A stretch of 64,000 nt of DNA from positions 318,759,038 to 318,823,037 of the forward strand of contig OY992536.1 of NCBI GenBank assembly GCA_963921195.1, given 5' to 3'. Below, piece by piece: positions 23,520-35,900 of this stretch. Both the position numbers and the translations under genes were made by a program. How positions within the stretch are numbered: position 1 is the stretch's first letter; every line of letters starts with the position of its first letter. The notes beneath the pieces were generated by a model, which was not told where the DNA came from, did not search any database, and was given only the letters and a program-made list of their open reading frames with translations. The DNA comes from Pegoplata infirma (Eukaryota > Arthropoda > Insecta > Diptera > Anthomyiidae).

Positions 23520-24243
23520 ATTCATATTGTTTCTTCTTCGTTTTCCATGTTTCATGCGAGAAATCTTTCGAATCCAGAGTTATAGAATACCCCTATTGAA
23601 TACCGTTTCCACAAAATTTTCTTAAGACATCTTGTCAATATTTCCCCAATTGATCATTTATGTATAACACTACCAATAAAACCGTTAATTTGTCAACACT
23701 GCTACCTATAAAATTATACATATATGAAGAATTATACGAATGAGAAAAAAATAGTAAAAGTAGCAGCAGCAGATATGAGTGACGATTCATTTGAACTCGT
23801 ATATGTGTGAATTTAATAAAAATAATATTAAAGAAAAAAAAAATACGAAAATTAAAAAAAAAATAAAACAAAAAAATATAAAAAATTACCTAATCACAAC
23901 CAATGGAATGAACGAAAAAAAAAAAAAATAAAATTAAGTATTGTACTACTCTAGACTGCATAAAAGTGATTATATTTGTATTTGTCTCCGACGTCTACGT
24001 TTTTGGTTCCCCAGTTCGTCTAAATGTAAATAAGTTTTTTTTTTTTTTTTGTGTAACGTCAGCCGTTGACATGGTCATCTAACTGCTGGATAAGGTTATT
24101 TGTCAAATTATTGTAAAAACATTGTCTAGTTTTACATGTGAAAGCCCCCACAAACCAATTAAAATAAATCCTTTAGTTGTAGTTTGTGTTGTGTTTTGCT
24201 TTTCTTTGCTTTATTTTATTTAATTTCATTATTAAAATAGGTA
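23520..24243. other. unique intronic sequence
   Basis: No gene or repeat family recognised; long A and T runs. Confidence 0.4.
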
Positions 24244-24245
24244 TA

Positions 24246-24843
24246 CAGTAGAATCTCGCAAATTAGAACCACTTTGTTCCTCGGGTTGTTCTAATTTCTG
24301 AAAAGTTCAAATTTCTGGACATTTTTTTTTTCAAAGAAAATTATAAATTAATAATAATAAAAACAGTTACGACTGCTTTATTTTAACACAAAACCATTTT
24401 TTTGTTAATATTAAATTACTATAACACATTAAATTTGTAGAAAACACTTTTAAGGGCTTTGAAATGAGAAATAATAGGCGTTACATCGATTATATCATCG
24501 TCACTGCTATTTGATCCGTCATTAAACCCATCTTCATTCCATTTTTCGATTTCTCTTACACTTATGGAATTGTGAAAATAAAAACAAAAAAAAATTCCAG
24601 AAATAAGAACCACTGGTTCTAATTTTAGAGCGGTTACTACATACAATTCGGGTTTTCCCCTATTTAGTTTAAAAAAAACTATAAAAAAAATATTTTGTAG
24701 TGTAAATAAAAACAAAAAAAAAAAAACTTCCAAAAATTAGAACCACAGGTTCTAATTTTAGAGCGTTCAATACATTAAAATTGCCGGTTCTAATTTCTGG
24801 ACAGATCTAATTTGTGAGAGTTCTAATTTGTGAGATTCTACTG
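24246..24843 (-). mobile_element. pogo-like element remnant keeping transposase C-terminus
   Basis: The ends CAGTAGAATCTCGCAAATTA and its inverted counterpart (GTGAGATTCTACTG) are flanked by TA. Minus-strand codons (about 24560-24420) read EIEKWNEDGFNDGSNSSDDD...ISHFKALKSV, resembling the acidic tail and helical end of pogo/Tigger transposases. The catalytic domain is deleted. Confidence 0.7.
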
Positions 24844-24845
24844 TA

Positions 24846-25650
24846 TAAATAATCAATTTTCTATTCTACCTATAATTTCGTATAAATTAGTAAATATTTA
24901 CACAATTGGGTTTGGTTTGGTTTAGTTTTGTTTCTTCTCGATTGTCTTATACTGTTCCGTTCGTTTTGAAAAAATTATTGGCTGCTTATTTCATTAATTT
25001 TTTTAAGAATTTTGTTTTCAGATAGACTTGTTAACATAACAATAAATATTCACTTGTCTTTTAATTATTTTTCTTTTCTTCTTCTCTTTATATTTATGCT
25101 ACATATTTGTCTGTTTGTCTGTCCATCCGTCTGTCTGACCATCTATCTTTGGGGCCCTCTTTCGTCATTTAGTTGGTTTAGTTCGACAATTGGTCATCTA
25201 TCATACGTATTCACCCGGTTTTTCAATATAAACAGTTAGCGGTAATATCGTATAATAGAGCTTTTTTATAATCATGTAGCCTCTTTTTTTTATAAACGAT
25301 GCCAGATTTATGAAATTTGTTTACCCTCCAAACACATTATGGTGATATACTTACTTTGCCATTCCCTGTGCATGTTTAAAGTTGTTGCTATATGATGGAG
25401 AGCGTGGTAAATTGCCATCTTGTGTGGTATCTGAAAGCTAATTTACTTTAAAGCAATCGACAATATGGTTTTCGCAGAACTCCGTCTACTGGAGACCTGT
25501 TGGCGTTCCTTTCGCAAAGTTGAAGTGTTCGATTCATTATTTTGAAGAAAGTAAAGTAGTTGCTCTAGATATCTTCAAGACGTTTGAATGTGTGTGGCAC
25601 AAAGCGCTTATACTGTCAACATAAATTCTTTGTCTAATCAGCAAAAAAAA
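24846..25650. other. mostly unique sequence with Helentron scraps
   Basis: A GTCTGTTTGTCTGTCCATCC tract lies near 25110, and a Helentron-like start (TTTACCCTCCAAACACATTA) near 25320. No gene seen. Confidence 0.4.
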
Positions 25651-25654
25651 TGGG

Positions 25655-26511
25655 GGGGTGAAATAAAGCCATAGGCAATAAGGCCATATGGCCTTATTTC
25701 CCAATGAGTTGAGAAATAAAGCCATATGGCCTTATTACCAACCGCTGTTGGAAATAAAGCCATATATGGCTTTATTACTCATTTGAAAATTTATAAAAGT
25801 ATTCGTCATTAATTTCCGGAGAGTGTAGGGGAAAATGTGGAAAAATTTTTCCACTAAATAGCAGGATTTTTAATTTTAAGAGCCTTCGGCCGGGCTTAGG
25901 GATTACAAACTCCATGCATTAAACCCACCCTCTCTGCAAACCAAAGCTATTTTGGTTATCAGGCCTTTTTGAGGCATAACAAATTTGATAGCGAAAAGGC
26001 CTGCTACCCTATAAAACTTTACTTTGCGGAGAGGGTGGGTTTAATGCATGGATTTTGTAATCCCTAAGCCCGGCCGGAGGCCGGCTACACAGAAAAACTT
26101 TTTTTGTTAAACAATCTTTAAATTAAAAACCCTGCCAATAAAAAATTGGTGCCTCTAGACAACTCTAAGTTCCGAGGTTCGTGGTATATGTGGTTTTTTA
26201 ATTTAAAGATAGTCAAAAAAAAAATTTTTTTTCTGCGTAGCCGGCCTTTGGCCGGACTTAGGGATTACAAACTCCATAAATTAATTTAGCGGATTCGCTA
26301 AATATTTTTTTTTTTTGGGTAGCAGGATTTACGGGGAAATATATTTCCACGTTTTGAACTGATATGGCTTTATTTCCACTTTGGTTGCAAAATCAATATG
26401 ACTTTATTGCTCAATCGTGTTGGTAATAAAGCCATATGGCCTTATTTCCCATTGAATTGAGAAATAAGGCCATATGGCCTTATTGCCTATGGCTTTATTT
26501 CACCCCCCCAA
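25655..26511. mobile_element. palindromic GGCCATATGGCC foldback, copy 1
   Basis: The left end GGGGGGGTGAAATAAAGCC is mirrored by GGCTTTATTTCACCCCCCC at the right. The interior repeats AATAAGGCCATATGGCCTT. A second palindromic unit with CCTCTCTGCAAACC and GGCCGG motifs is nested inside (about 25875-26290). Confidence 0.85.
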
Positions 26512-26529
26512 AAAAATCCGGGGGGGGGG

Positions 26530-27617
26530 GGGTGGGGTGGATGAAATAAAGCCATAGGCAATAAGGTCATATGGCCTTATTTCCCAAAGAGTAGAGAAAT
26601 AAGGCCATATGGCGTTGTTACCAACCACTGTTGGAAATAAAGCCATATATGGCTTTGTTACTCATTAAAATATTTTTTAAAAATGTTCATCATTATTTTG
26701 CGGAGAGTGTGGAAATATATTTCCACGTAAATCCTGCTACCCAAAAAAAATTATTTAGCGAAGCCCCTAAATTAATTTATGGAGTTTGAAATGGCGTACG
26801 GACATAGCGCCCAAGGTCTTATCGCCCAAAGCCCTAAATGTCATATCGCTCAAGCTGCGACATATAGCCCAAAATGATAGGTCTAAAAATGTTACTTCTC
26901 GCCAAACAAAATTGTCAAAAAATCCGAAATATTTAATTTGGGCGAAATGTCGAACTTACGACTTCTATGATTTGTGTTTTTGTAATAAAGGTTTTCTGCG
27001 TAGCCGGCATTCGGCCGGGCTTAGGGATTACATACTCCATGCATTAAACCCACCCTCTCTGCAAACCAAAGCTATTTTGGTTATCAGGCCTTTTGAGGCA
27101 TACAAAATTTGATAGCGCAAAGGCCTGCTACCCTAAAAAACTTTACTTTGCGGAGAGGATGGGTTAAATGCATGGATTTTGTAATCCCTAAGCCCGGCCG
27201 AAACTTTTTTTGTTAAACAATCTTTAAAATAAAAACCCTGCCAATAAAAAATTGGAGCTTCTAGACCCCTCTAAGTTCCGAGGTTCCTGGTATATGTGGT
27301 TTTTTAATTTAAAGATAGTCAAAAAAAAATTTTTTTTCTGCGTAGCCGGCCTTTGGCCGGGCTTAGGGATTACAAACTCAATAAGTTAATTTAGAGGCTT
27401 CGCTAAATAATTTTTTTTTGGGTAGCAGGATTTACGGGGAAATATATTTCCACATTTTCAACTGCTATGGCTTTATTTCCACTTTGATTGCAAAATCAAT
27501 ATGACTTTATTGCTCAATCATGTTGGTAATAAAGCCATATGGCCTTATTTCCCATTGAATTGAGAAATAAGGCCATACGGCCTTATTGCCTATGGCTTTA
27601 TTTCACCCCCCCCCCCC
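26530..27617. mobile_element. palindromic GGCCATATGGCC foldback, copy 2
   Basis: A tandem, highly similar second copy with the same termini and the same nested unit. It carries an extra segment at about 26785-26990 in which CGCCCAA and TGGGCGA motifs occur in both orientations. An open frame at 26786-27112 crosses this patchwork and is not credible as a gene. Confidence 0.85.
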
Positions 27618-27829
27618 CCCATAAAATCCCATTTTTAGCCATATAAGAAATCTGATGATTTAAGCCGACACGGTTTGCTAAATATCTGTCATGATTATCT
27701 AGGTGAAATCAGCAGAGAAATCTGTCGAGACAGCAGAGAAATCGGCTGATTTTAGCAGAAAAATCTACTGATTTCAGCAGAGCAATCTGCTTTTAGCAGA
27801 AGTCAATAATGTCTTCTCCTAATTTATTT

Positions 27830-28860
27830 CGAACATACTCGAGAGATCGTTCTATACGTATTGTTATAGATAGATTCCCATCAAGCAAGTTTCAGGCTTG
27901 AATCAGTGGTATCGCAAGGTTCTGTTTTTTCTTCTACCATTCTTCTTATTTTTCTTAACGACCTTCTAAGTCAAACTTAAAAACCTATCTACCTTTTTAC
28001 AGAATACAGCAACATTTGTCATTCATTTTGATTTGATCTTAGGCCAAGTCTTGTTTAAGGTTGTCTTGGTTAAGGGCAAAAGGCAGAATATGAATGAAGC
28101 AAGACTTGTTAGCAATTTTTGAGTTAGGTCTTGCAAATAGAGTCAAGGTAAATGCACGCAAGACCCAACGTTGTGTGTTGACCCACAGGATTGACAGCAT
28201 CATCTGTACATATGGGTGGTATAAGTATAGAAGAATCGTAAACTCTTGATGTTCTGAGCATGAAAATTCAGTGTGATGTCCGTTGGAATAAGCTCGTTTT
28301 TCAAGTGTCGCTGTCTCGGTTTTTGAACCGGTGTAAAAAGTACTTCACCTCATCCGATCTTACTATTTATACTATGTACCTGAATCCGACCGAAGATGGA
28401 ATACAAGTTTTATATATGGGCAGGGGCTTCAAAGTCTATTTTGGAGCTCTTGGACCGTGTCCAAAGGAGGGCGTTGATGCTTATCAATGCCATTAGGGTA
28501 TCCAACTAACTTCATTGAATCATTGGAGCATCGTTGGAATGTGTGTTGTGTGACTCTGTTCTATCGATATTATCAAGAAAAATGTTCTGCTGAGATAATT
28601 ATTGAAGTTATCCCTAGGGCCTGAGTTTTTGTTCTCAGCACTCGGTTTTCTAGTAGATCACATCTTGTTGTCAATTGTCCAGTTGATCGCATTACAGAGA
28701 AGGTTCGTTTATCATTCGAACTAGCCGTATGTGGAATAAACTGGGTTTACCCAACTAGTCCCTGTAGTTTAAACAACCTGATCTCTTTATAAAACTCCTA
28801 AGATATTGAATTTTGACATACGACAAATCAGAAAGATTGTTGTTACTATAAGTTATACAA
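27830..28860 (+). pseudogene. non-LTR retrotransposon reverse transcriptase, 3' fragment
   Basis: A frame at 27904-27970 encodes SQGSVFSSTILLIFLNDLL, close to the QGSxLSPxLF...FINDL block of Jockey-like reverse transcriptases. Further on, 28260-28496 encodes VRWNKLVFQVS, LNRCKKYFTSSDL and a DGIQVLYMGRGFK segment like the thumb region of such enzymes. Near 28725-28745 the codons for ARMWN-type residues follow. Several frameshifts and stops break it. The 5' part (endonuclease, most of the RT) is missing. Confidence 0.8.
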
Positions 28861-28959
28861 TTTTAAAATAAATTTTGATGTTGTGTTATATTGGCTCTAA
28901 GTTTGTGGGATTGAAAAAACAATCAAACAAGTGTCGTAGATTTTGTTCGTAAGTTTTTA

Positions 28960-29410
28960 GAGGCAACCAATTTCAATTCTGTAGGAACCTGTAAGGTTGT
29001 TCCCAACATTGCTAGCTCATCGACATTGCAATTCTTTGGAATGTCCCAATGCCCTAGGACTCACATGAGTCGTGTGTAGAGTTGCTTGGCAAATTCATTT
29101 AAAGACGTGCGGCAGTTAAGTCCATATCTTGCTTTTAAAGACATTGACTCCAGGGACTTGATCTCGTCGTGACTGTCAGATTAGATGTTGATTGCGTTTA
29201 TAGTTAAATCTCAACCAGTCAACCACTTCCGTAATTGACAACATCTCCAAATTGTAAACTCTGTAATGTTCTGTCAGATTTGGAGCCAGGGCCAATCCAA
29301 GCTCTCCTGAATAGACTCCGAAATCCACTTGTTCGTTTAGCTTTGATCCGTCTGTGTAAAAATTTATAGTGGCTCTACTAGGTATGCCACCATCCAAGAC
29401 TTCCTGGACG
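28960..29410 (-). pseudogene. RNase H domain fragment of a non-LTR retrotransposon
   Basis: On the minus strand, a 73-residue frame (29397-29176) begins with FYTDGSKLNEQVDFGVYSGE and includes YNLEMLSITEVVDWLR. The first two acidic catalytic positions (D16 of TDGS, E51) are present. The frame then breaks. It lies opposite to the RT fragment on its left, so the two are separate insertions or were rearranged. Confidence 0.78.
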
Positions 29411-29419
29411 GTGTATCAT

Positions 29420-29870
29420 AGCGGTAAAGAGATGCTCAAAATACAGCTTTACTTCAACGGACTTTGTCTCCACAAGGAAATAGAACTAAACCAACCTCTT
29501 GAAAGTGACGCCAAAATTTAGATTGTCCAAAAAGTGCTTAGAGATTTGGGTCTAACTAATAAAAAACCCAGCCAATTTTTCGTAAAAAAAAAATCGGTTT
29601 CAGAACACATTGTATTATGCTGCAACCGATTTTAAAGACCTTAAAGAAACGTATTATTTTGAAGAGATAAAAAAAATTAGAAAAACGCTGAACTAAGGTA
29701 TTAAGCTAAGAGAATATGTTGAGAAATATTTTTTTTTGCTGGAAACGCATTTTGAATTTAATGTTACTAGTTCTCGGTTAGGTAAAATTAGTATATGATT
29801 TGTAATTATGTGGTAATTCAATAAACAAATTAAAGAACTCGAATTCTTTAGCTTACCCGCATATGAGGCA
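29420..29870. other. unclassified sequence
   Basis: No clear gene. A short Helentron-like phrase (CTAAACCAACCTCTTGAAA) lies near 29487. Confidence 0.3.
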
Positions 29871-30519
29871 TTCCACACCAAATGTCCAGCGAAAAAAAAC
29901 ATGTGTACCGTAAACTTTTGAATAGGTGGTATGGATAGCCCTATATGGAACTTAGAAAATTGCGTTTTTGGTTTTTCAATTTTTCAAAAACTTGGCTTAG
30001 GAGGCGTGGTCAAATATTGGAAAAATGGTCAAATTTGTGGCGAGTTGCCTTGATTAAATATTTATCACATTAAAACGGAATGCACCACAATCTCAAAAAT
30101 TTACAGTCTTATATAGTTTCACTCATAAAAATTTGTTAGTATTCCTTACAAAAAAGTCTGTTACCATTACTAATAAAGTTTTCAATTTGTGCCCGATAAC
30201 TTTTTCAGTTACCTTTACAAACTTTGGTTTTCAAAAATTAGTAATCTTAAAAATACTAAAAAAATTAGTATTACTAAATTTTTTTGTACAATTTTTGTAA
30301 AATGGATTTTAAAACGCGTTTGTAAATAATATAAACTTTTTTTGTAAAAAAATTGTAAATTGTGTATTTTTAATTTTTGGTATTTGTATATATCATGCAA
30401 ATTGCGTATTGCACTTGTTGTCGCCAATAACTATTTCCATGCAAGTCAGTTTTTGTTAGAATTTTCGATCTAAAAAAGAGAAAATATTGAACACATTTTT
30501 TTAATACAAAATATACATA

Positions 30520-31000
30520 CCCAGCAAAAATTGGCATTACTAGTAATGGGTTTTGTAATCCGAAACAGATTTTAATAACTGGTTACTTATTGAATGAAAC
30601 ACTAATTATTTTAACAAGGGCGTGAGACAAAAATAACTAGTGAAGAGAATGGAGATAAATAAGTAGTTACAGCTTTGGATTACAAATAAGGAGTAAAAAC
30701 CCTTTACCAATAAGAAGTAAAATAATTAGTTTATTAAAACGTTTAGAATTTAACTTGTTTTTACTAAAACTTAAAAATTCCGTAATTTTTAATAAGTTTT
30801 TAAGTACTTTTTAAGTTAATTGAATTGTAAAGGTTAAAAACTGTAAGTGCAAGAAGATATTATTACTCAGAGGTGCTTTTATAACATATTACTGAGAAGT
30901 AGTTACTTTTGGGCTTAAAATAATGCTAATGGGTACTCATTATAAATAATGTACTTGGTAATGATTACTTTTCACAACTCATTACCATGTTTTTGCTGGG
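30520..31000. mobile_element. CCCAGCAAAAA MITE with TA duplication
   Basis: The ends CCCAGCAAAAATTGG and TTTTTGCTGGG are flanked by TA. The termini match the 4.6-7.9 kb foldbacks but the interior differs (TTACTAGTAATGG, ATTACTTTT motifs). Confidence 0.8.
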
Positions 31001-31554
31001 TACTACCATATAAAATTAATTCTTTGAAGATTAATGTTGAATAAATTGGTGTACGGTGAACTAAAATAAAAAATATCAACATAGTGTTTTAAATAGATCA
31101 CATAAATATACAATTGTTACCTGTTGTCATCATTTTCTATTTTGCTTTATTATTCTAAAAATAAAAAACGGGTTACATAATTTTAAACAAAAAATACTTT
31201 AAAATTTTTACCTGCTATGATTTTTTTGTTGTAATATTTTTTTTGTACACTTTTTTATTCATTTTACCCGTCGCGCGATGTTCACCGATCGAATGTTATT
31301 TTGTGACTAAAGTATTCAAGGAAAGGCATAAAGTAAATTACACAAAAATCAACCCTTTATGTGCGTGAGAAAAAAAATATTCGTGGATAGCATAAACAAA
31401 AAAATTCCACAAGTAAAGAAGAAAGAAAAAAAAAAAAAAAACTGATGGTTTTATGGAAATTTTCCATTTGAAAAGGTCGGCATTGTTTTTTAAATTTTGC
31501 ATGTCTTCTCTTTTCTCTATTTTGTTTCCTTGTGTACAGGTTTTCTAGAGAAAA

Positions 31555-32410
31555 ACAAGTAAGAAAATTATAGTCGGTCAAGACCGACCATATAATACCC
31601 TACACCAGAGTTTCCCGGACCATGGGTCCCAAGTTCAAACATGGACTGATTAGATCTATATTTTGTTAAATCTTTAATAAGTGTAAAAAGCAATCACTAA
31701 TCAAATTTGAGTGGAATAGGCTTCTTTTTGTTGACAATAAATCACTTCAACTGAATATCGGGCGAAATTTCCACATGGGACCTAAGTCCAAAAATGGTCC
31801 GATGATAATCAGATTTGATAAGGTTATTAAAGTACGCGTTTAACATACACAAACAGAATTTTAATTAAATATTTTCTATTTTCATGAAATTTGAGAGATT
31901 TATGTGAAAATCGGGAAGGTGGTTTGTATGGGGGCTACAATTAGAACTGGTTCGATTTCTTTAAAATTTGGAATGGTGATTTGTGTTGATAAAACATGAT
32001 TACCTGCCAAATTTCGAATAGATACCTGTTAAAATGCGTCTATTAGAGTCATTTGAGCCAAAACTAAAGAGGACCTTTGTATGGGGGCTAGGTCTAAATA
32101 TGGACCGATTTTTTCCAATTTCAATAAGCTTCGTCCTTGGGCCAAAAGAGGCTTAAGTTTCAAATTTCAAGTCAATTGATTAAGAATTGCGACCTGTATC
32201 GTGTTTACACCGTTTACATGGACAGACGGACGGACGGACGGACGGACGGACAGACGGACGGACGGACGGACATCGCTAAATCGACTCAAAAAGTGATTCT
32301 AAGCCGATCGGTATACTTAAAAGTGGGTCTAGGACCAATATTTCGGGTAGTTACAAACATCAGCACAAACTCATTATACCCTGTACCACAGTGTGGTGTA
32401 GGGTATAAAA
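31555..32410 (-). mobile_element. Helentron family B, full length
   Basis: The left hairpin GTCGGTCAAGACCGAC is followed by a TATAATACCCTACACCA variant. The right end is TGGTGTAGGGTATAAAA. A GGACGGACGGACGGACGGAC tract lies at 32220-32270. It lacks the MITE found in the sister copy at 9790. Confidence 0.9.
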
Positions 32411-33521
32411 ACGAAATTTACTAACTAATATTGTAAAATTTACAAAATAATTATCAAAAGTTAGTACGATAATTTTTAAAAAATCAACTGAAAAAATTAT
32501 TAAAAAATCAGTATAAAATTAATAGTTTGTAAAGCGAGTTTACTAAAAAGAATTACTAAAAATTGATTTTTAGTAGAATTTAGTAAAATAGTAGTAAAGT
32601 TGAGATACAAACCACTTTACAAATTTTTTTACTAACGTATTTTTTTGAGTGTTTGTATGGGCTATCGATTAAAATTTTTTTTTTGGAAAATTTTCAGAAC
32701 CCGTTCTGAAAATTTTCCATTTTTTAAAAAAAGTCAATTTATCAAAAATCCGGCCACTTTTTTTTTTCTTTTTTATTTATTTTTTTAAAAGTTTAGATGT
32801 TTGTCCATCCACACAAAAAAAATCAGAAACACGTTCATCTTTTTTTCGAGAAAATCGCATTTGAACTTTAAATTTCATAACAATTTAGTAATTTGCTTGT
32901 ATTTTCTTGTGTCAACAGAGCGTATGACGAATATTTATGCAATTAATATTACTCATTCGCAACTTTAAAACAAAGAAATACAAGCAAATAACAAAATTGT
33001 TATGAAATTTTAAGTTCAAATGCGATTTTCTCGAAAAAAAAGATGAACGTGTTTCTGATTTTTTTTGTGTGGATGGACAAACATCTACACTTTTAAAAAA
33101 ATAAATAAAAAAGAAAAAAAAGTGGCCGGATTTTTGATAAATTGACTTTTTTAAAAAATGGAAAATTTCAGAACGGGTTCTGAAAATTTTCCAAAAAAAA
33201 AAATTTTAATCGATAGCCCATACAAAACTATATAAGAACGAAAATTTTTGACATTGTGGTGCATTCCGTTTTAATGTGATAAATATTTAATCAAGGCAAC
33301 TCGCCACAAATTTGACCATTTTTCCAATATTTAACCACGCCTCCTAAGTCCAGTTTTTGAAAAATTGAAAAACCAAAAACGCAATTTTCTTAGTTACATA
33401 TAGGGCTATCCAAACAACCTATTCAGAAATTTACGGGACGCATGTTTTTCTGTAGCGGGACATTTGGTGTGGAATGCCTCATATACTTCATACATAATAT
33501 GCCACGGCGTATACTTAATTA

Positions 33522-33790
33522 GGTAATTCACACGGGTATCGTATTTGTTGTATATGTTGTATGTCGTATCTAAAAACAGGGTTAGTAAAAATTATTTATC
33601 TCTCATTTGATAATTTTCTCTTAGATTCTCTTCATGTTAGCATACTTGAAAATAGCACACAAAACAGATGTATAAATGTTGTATCGTCATATCGTGTAAG
33701 TGTCGTATTATTAATTTAAAGTTTAACCAACCCTGTTTTTAGATAGGACATACAACATACAACACCAAATACGATACCCATGTGAATTCC
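33522..33790. mobile_element. foldback MITE, GGTAATTCACACGGG termini
   Basis: GGTAATTCACACGGGTATCG at the left and its counterpart ending GTGAATTCCC at the right, then inverted CGTATTTG and CAGGGTT motifs. It is inserted in a small array of TATACGCCACGGCG-type units seen on both sides (33490-33515, 33805-33890). Confidence 0.75.
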
Positions 33791-34019
33791 CTAAATATAT
33801 AATACGTATACGCCACGTTAAATACTTAATACATAATACGTACACGCCATGGCGTATACTTAATACATAATACATATACGCCACGAATTACAATTTAGGT
33901 GAAACAAAAAAATTTCATGAAAAAAAAATTTTTTTGATGAAAAAAAAAAAAAAATTTTAATGATTTTTTTTTTTGATGAAGAAAAAAAAATTTAATGAAT
34001 TTTTTTTTTTTGATGAAAA

Positions 34020-34290
34020 ATTCAAAAAAAAACTGATTTTTTTTTAATTACAACAGATTTTTTTGAATTTCAATTATTACAATTGATCTTTTTCGAACTA
34101 CAATTGATCTTTTTTAAATTGCAATTTGAATTTTCGAATTACAAATGAAATTTTGAATTACAATTGGAATTTTCGAATTACAAGGAGAATCTTCGAATTA
34201 CAAATGGAGTCTTTAAAATATTAATGAAATCTTCGAATTACAACAATTGATCTTTTTCGAATTACATCTGTAAATAGTGTAGTAGATAAG
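34020..34290. mobile_element. fragment of the TTCGAATTACAATTGATC foldback family
   Basis: Tandem degenerate AATTACAATTGATCTTTTTC units end with GAATTACATCTGTAAATAGTG, the terminus also seen at 52000 and 60016. Confidence 0.75.
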
Positions 34291-35030
34291 GTTGCATTCG
34301 TAAATATCCCCTTTTAGCCATTTTCAAAAAAAAACCATCTGGCAACATTTGAGTTTGCAAAAGTTTTCGTTAGCTTCTTATTATTTTTTTTTTTATATTT
34401 TTTTTATTGTAGTGTTTTTTTAAGTTTTCTCTTCTTCTATATTTTTTTACACATGTTTTTTATCAACATTATCTGTGTGTCTTTGCCTTCGTGAGAAGTG
34501 AGAATACGTGTTTTTATTTTGTCTATTTCTTATTGCGATTCACACAAACACACACAAATTGAAGTATGCAGAATAATAAAAATTGTGCGAATAAGAAGAA
34601 AACATGGATAACAAAAAGCAACAACATTAATTTCTTCATCTTCGTTTCGCACACTATCTAAAAAGTATCTGAAATAGTTAAAAAAAAAAGAAATGAAAAA
34701 CAAATTTAAATATATTTTTATGTCTACCATATCAACACAATTAAATATTTTGTTTTGTTATCTTACTTAATTAAACACAAACAAAAATTAAAAGAATTAA
34801 TAAAAAAAGTATGGTTTTTATCTCAAAAAAACAATGTTAAAAAAATTATTAAAAACTTTAGTATCTATGTGTGTTTGAAACTTAAGTGATAACTTAATAT
34901 TAGAGTGGGATAAAAAAGAGTATTTACTATTGAAAAATATTTTTTCACACAATACCAAAATTTTTCGCTCCAAAAATCTTTTACACTCCAAAAATTTTTT
35001 TACTCCAAAATTATATTTTTTTTTTCCAAA
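34291..35030. other. unique AT-rich sequence
   Basis: Nothing recognised beyond simple A/T runs. Confidence 0.4.
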
Positions 35031-35340
35031 AATGATAAAAAGTTTTTTCTATTTCCTGAAATAATGGCCCAGAAACCTTCAATTTGGAATTTAAGATCCT
35101 CCAGCGAAAAATTCTGAAGAAAACACTTTTTGAAAATAATATTCTAAGAGGTCAAGGGGTAAAATAGTGTATTTTGGTACTTTTTTCTTTTTCCTGAAAA
35201 AATGGTCATAGAAACCAAAAATTTGAAATAAAGGTCCCTTAGCGAAAAAACGGTTTAAAAGTGTAAAAAGGGTAAAAATAAGTACTTTGGTACTTTTTTT
35301 TAATCTCCTGCCGATTACTAAATTAATATTTTCCATTCCA
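35030..35340. repeat. TACTTTGGTACTTTT module repeat
   Basis: Two degenerate units of about 125 bp, each with TTTCCTGAAAwAATGGnC and TTTGGTACTTTTTT. The same module recurs several times at 55450-56260. Confidence 0.65.
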
Positions 35341-35900
35341 CTCTATATTTGTACACATTACGGATATAAATTTTATTATCTCTTTGTTTTTACTTTATTT
35401 TCTCAATGTGTACGTTTTTTTTGTTCTTTTTTCTTTATTCTAGCTCTAAACATTGTTGTTTTTATTTTGTTAATATTTACTTGCATTAAAGTTGAATTTT
35501 ATTAAATATATTTTTTTTCGTAATTTTGTTTTATAACAAACCTATGATAAATTAAACAATTCAATGTTAATAATCATCAATATTGTGTAAAAAAAAAAAT
35601 GCACAACAAAATAAAAAATAAAAACAATTGTTGAGAAATTGCACATGTGTTTCAGTTTCATACTGTTGTATTGTGGTGTGCTTGCTTGATGTCTGTGATG
35701 GTGCAATAAATCACAAGAAATATACACAAATGCGACGACGACGACGACATATCCTTTTGGATTGACGTTTGTAAAAATTTTAGTTAGTCGTTTGTTTGTT
35801 GTTTTTTGGTTTGCAACAAGCTATTTAAATATTTTTAAATTTTCAATAATATGTATGGTTGTATTTACAAATGGTTACACCCATTTGAATTTAAATACAT
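35341..35900. other. unique sequence with GAC triplets
   Basis: CGACGACGACGACGAC lies at 35732-35748. No gene recognised. Confidence 0.4.

Larger units (their letters stand above)
30120..32652. mobile_element. CACTCA-ended element interrupting the F1 left arm
   Basis: The ends CACTCATAAAAATTTGTTAG and TACTAACG...TTTTTTTGAGTG are inverted. Removing it restores the arm that matches the uninterrupted right arm (CATACAAAACTATATA). It contains two further insertions, at 30520-31000 and 31555-32410. Confidence 0.75.
29875..33480. mobile_element. GAGGCATTCC foldback (family F1), copy a, with nested insertions
   Basis: The left arm begins GAGGCATTCCACACCAAATG and the right arm ends with its reverse complement, both flanked by ATAT. 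Outer arms of about 240 bp (29875-30119 and 33243-33480) continue into a nearly perfect hairpin at 32653-33242, with arms of about 290 bp. Another element (30120-32652) interrupts the left arm. No coding capacity seen. Confidence 0.88.

Noticed and set aside
26786..27112. 108-codon open frame
   Set aside because: Crosses the boundary of an inserted segment and palindromic repeat sequence; no protein family recognised.
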